Source: Erysipelotrichaceae bacterium | GTDB taxonomy: Bacteria > Bacillota_I > Bacilli_A > Erysipelotrichales > Erysipelotrichaceae | DNA: 51,402 bases | Assembly: GCA_017432895.1 (NCBI GenBank) | Contig: JAFRIG010000071.1 | Span: 1-51,402, forward strand | Direction: 5' to 3' | Shown here: positions 51,186 through 51,402 of the stretch, in pieces | How positions within the stretch are numbered: the first letter of the stretch is position 1 | How the letters are laid out: every line of letters starts with the position of its first letter | Made by a program: the position numbers and the translations under genes | The notes under the pieces: model-generated | Database searches by the model: none | What the model was told of the DNA's origin: nothing | Seen by the model: the letters and a program-made list of their open reading frames with translations, nothing else

Positions 51186-51402
51186 CGTTTTTATGTTTTC
51201 CGACATTTTTCGCAAGACATTTTATTAAAATATCGCTATGTTCATGAAATGGGTTGATTGCAATCATTTTCATTGATGTCATACCTTGTTGAACTTTATA
51301 TTCTGAGCGATTAGCCGGATATGAATCTAGTGTTGTCGATATAGCAAATTGAAATAGATATCCATATTTCAAGAAATGATAAGAGTTTTCATAAAATGTT
51401 CA
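51178..51402 (-). pseudogene. Unrecognised ORF cut at its 3' end by the IS
   Basis: A minus-strand frame is open from 51399 (a TGA lies at the window edge) through a possible TTG at 51372, and enters the IS at 51177, where it stops at 51151 (about 73 residues from the TTG). It contains LKYGYLFQFAISTTLDSYPANRSEY and FHEHSDILIKCLAKN. Joining the two target-site copies restores a frame that would end 11 codons later, inside the oxidoreductase terminator. No family is recognised, there is no good start, and coding status is uncertain. Confidence 0.3.

Overview
The window is a dense stretch of a low-to-mid GC Bacillota chromosome. Spx, the rsmG-noc-soj-parB cluster, AddAB rather than RecBCD, AGGAGG-type ribosome binding sites, gene style and codon habits all fit, and Erysipelotrichia-like gut anaerobes are the best guess. 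That taxonomic placement is inference, not a database result. Radical SAM, Nfn-type transhydrogenase and ferredoxin-domain enzymes point to an anaerobic fermentative life. No rRNA, tRNA or CRISPR array was seen. The presence of mnmG and rsmG-noc-soj-parB suggests a position near the replication origin, although the two parts, usually adjacent, are about 24 kb apart here.

Layout. 1-586: tail of an ISL3-type transposase, terminators, and on the minus strand a short leader ORF followed by alternative hairpins that can hide the start of a second, truncated ORF (a candidate translation attenuator). 587-3955 (-): fused ABC ATPase/FtsX permease. 4050-7217: Hpt-like small protein, mnmG, a small membrane protein, and an AIM24 protein. 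7315-12646 (-): a CW_7 repeat protein, an AAA ATPase with a DUF234 nuclease-like domain, and a large M16 metallopeptidase. 12789-18022: cupin-type glucose-6-phosphate isomerase, dienelactone-hydrolase-like enzyme, radical SAM maturase, lipoprotein, Cof-type phosphatase, TetR regulator and Spx. 18039-20318: Lon. 20343-23191: lone HicB-like antitoxin, HAD phosphatase, and a second AAA/DUF234 ATPase. 23282-25108: thyA-folA and a zinc-ribbon membrane protein. 25216-29851: DUF362 protein, NfnA-NfnB, NAD kinase, YunG-like protein. 30010-34284: rsmG, noc, soj/parA, parB, TelA-like protein. 34471-35913: PreA-like iron-sulfur flavoprotein. 36017-43437: lipoprotein tyrosine phosphatase, addB, addA, metallophosphoesterase. 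43488-49085: BtpA/SgcQ protein, PHP phosphatase, GH1 phospho-glucosidase, a 58-residue protein and an Old Yellow Enzyme-type oxidoreductase. 49166-51177: a complete IS1182-type element with terminal repeats, an 8-bp target duplication and its own ribbon-helix-helix gene.

Functional themes: NADP supply and redox (NAD kinase beside electron-bifurcating NfnAB), chromosome segregation (Noc/Soj/ParB), DNA repair (AddAB), thiol and protein stress (Spx, Lon), and folate/dTMP synthesis (ThyA-FolA). The most unusual signals are regulatory. They are (1) the attenuator-like leader at 231-433; (2) two related AAA/DUF234 ATPase genes, each with its own repeated or palindromic sequence over its promoter; (3) an insertion sequence whose RHH gene has a palindrome in its promoter spacer; and (4) several genes whose -10 box lies 6-9 bases before the start codon with no ribosome binding site, which predicts leaderless mRNAs.
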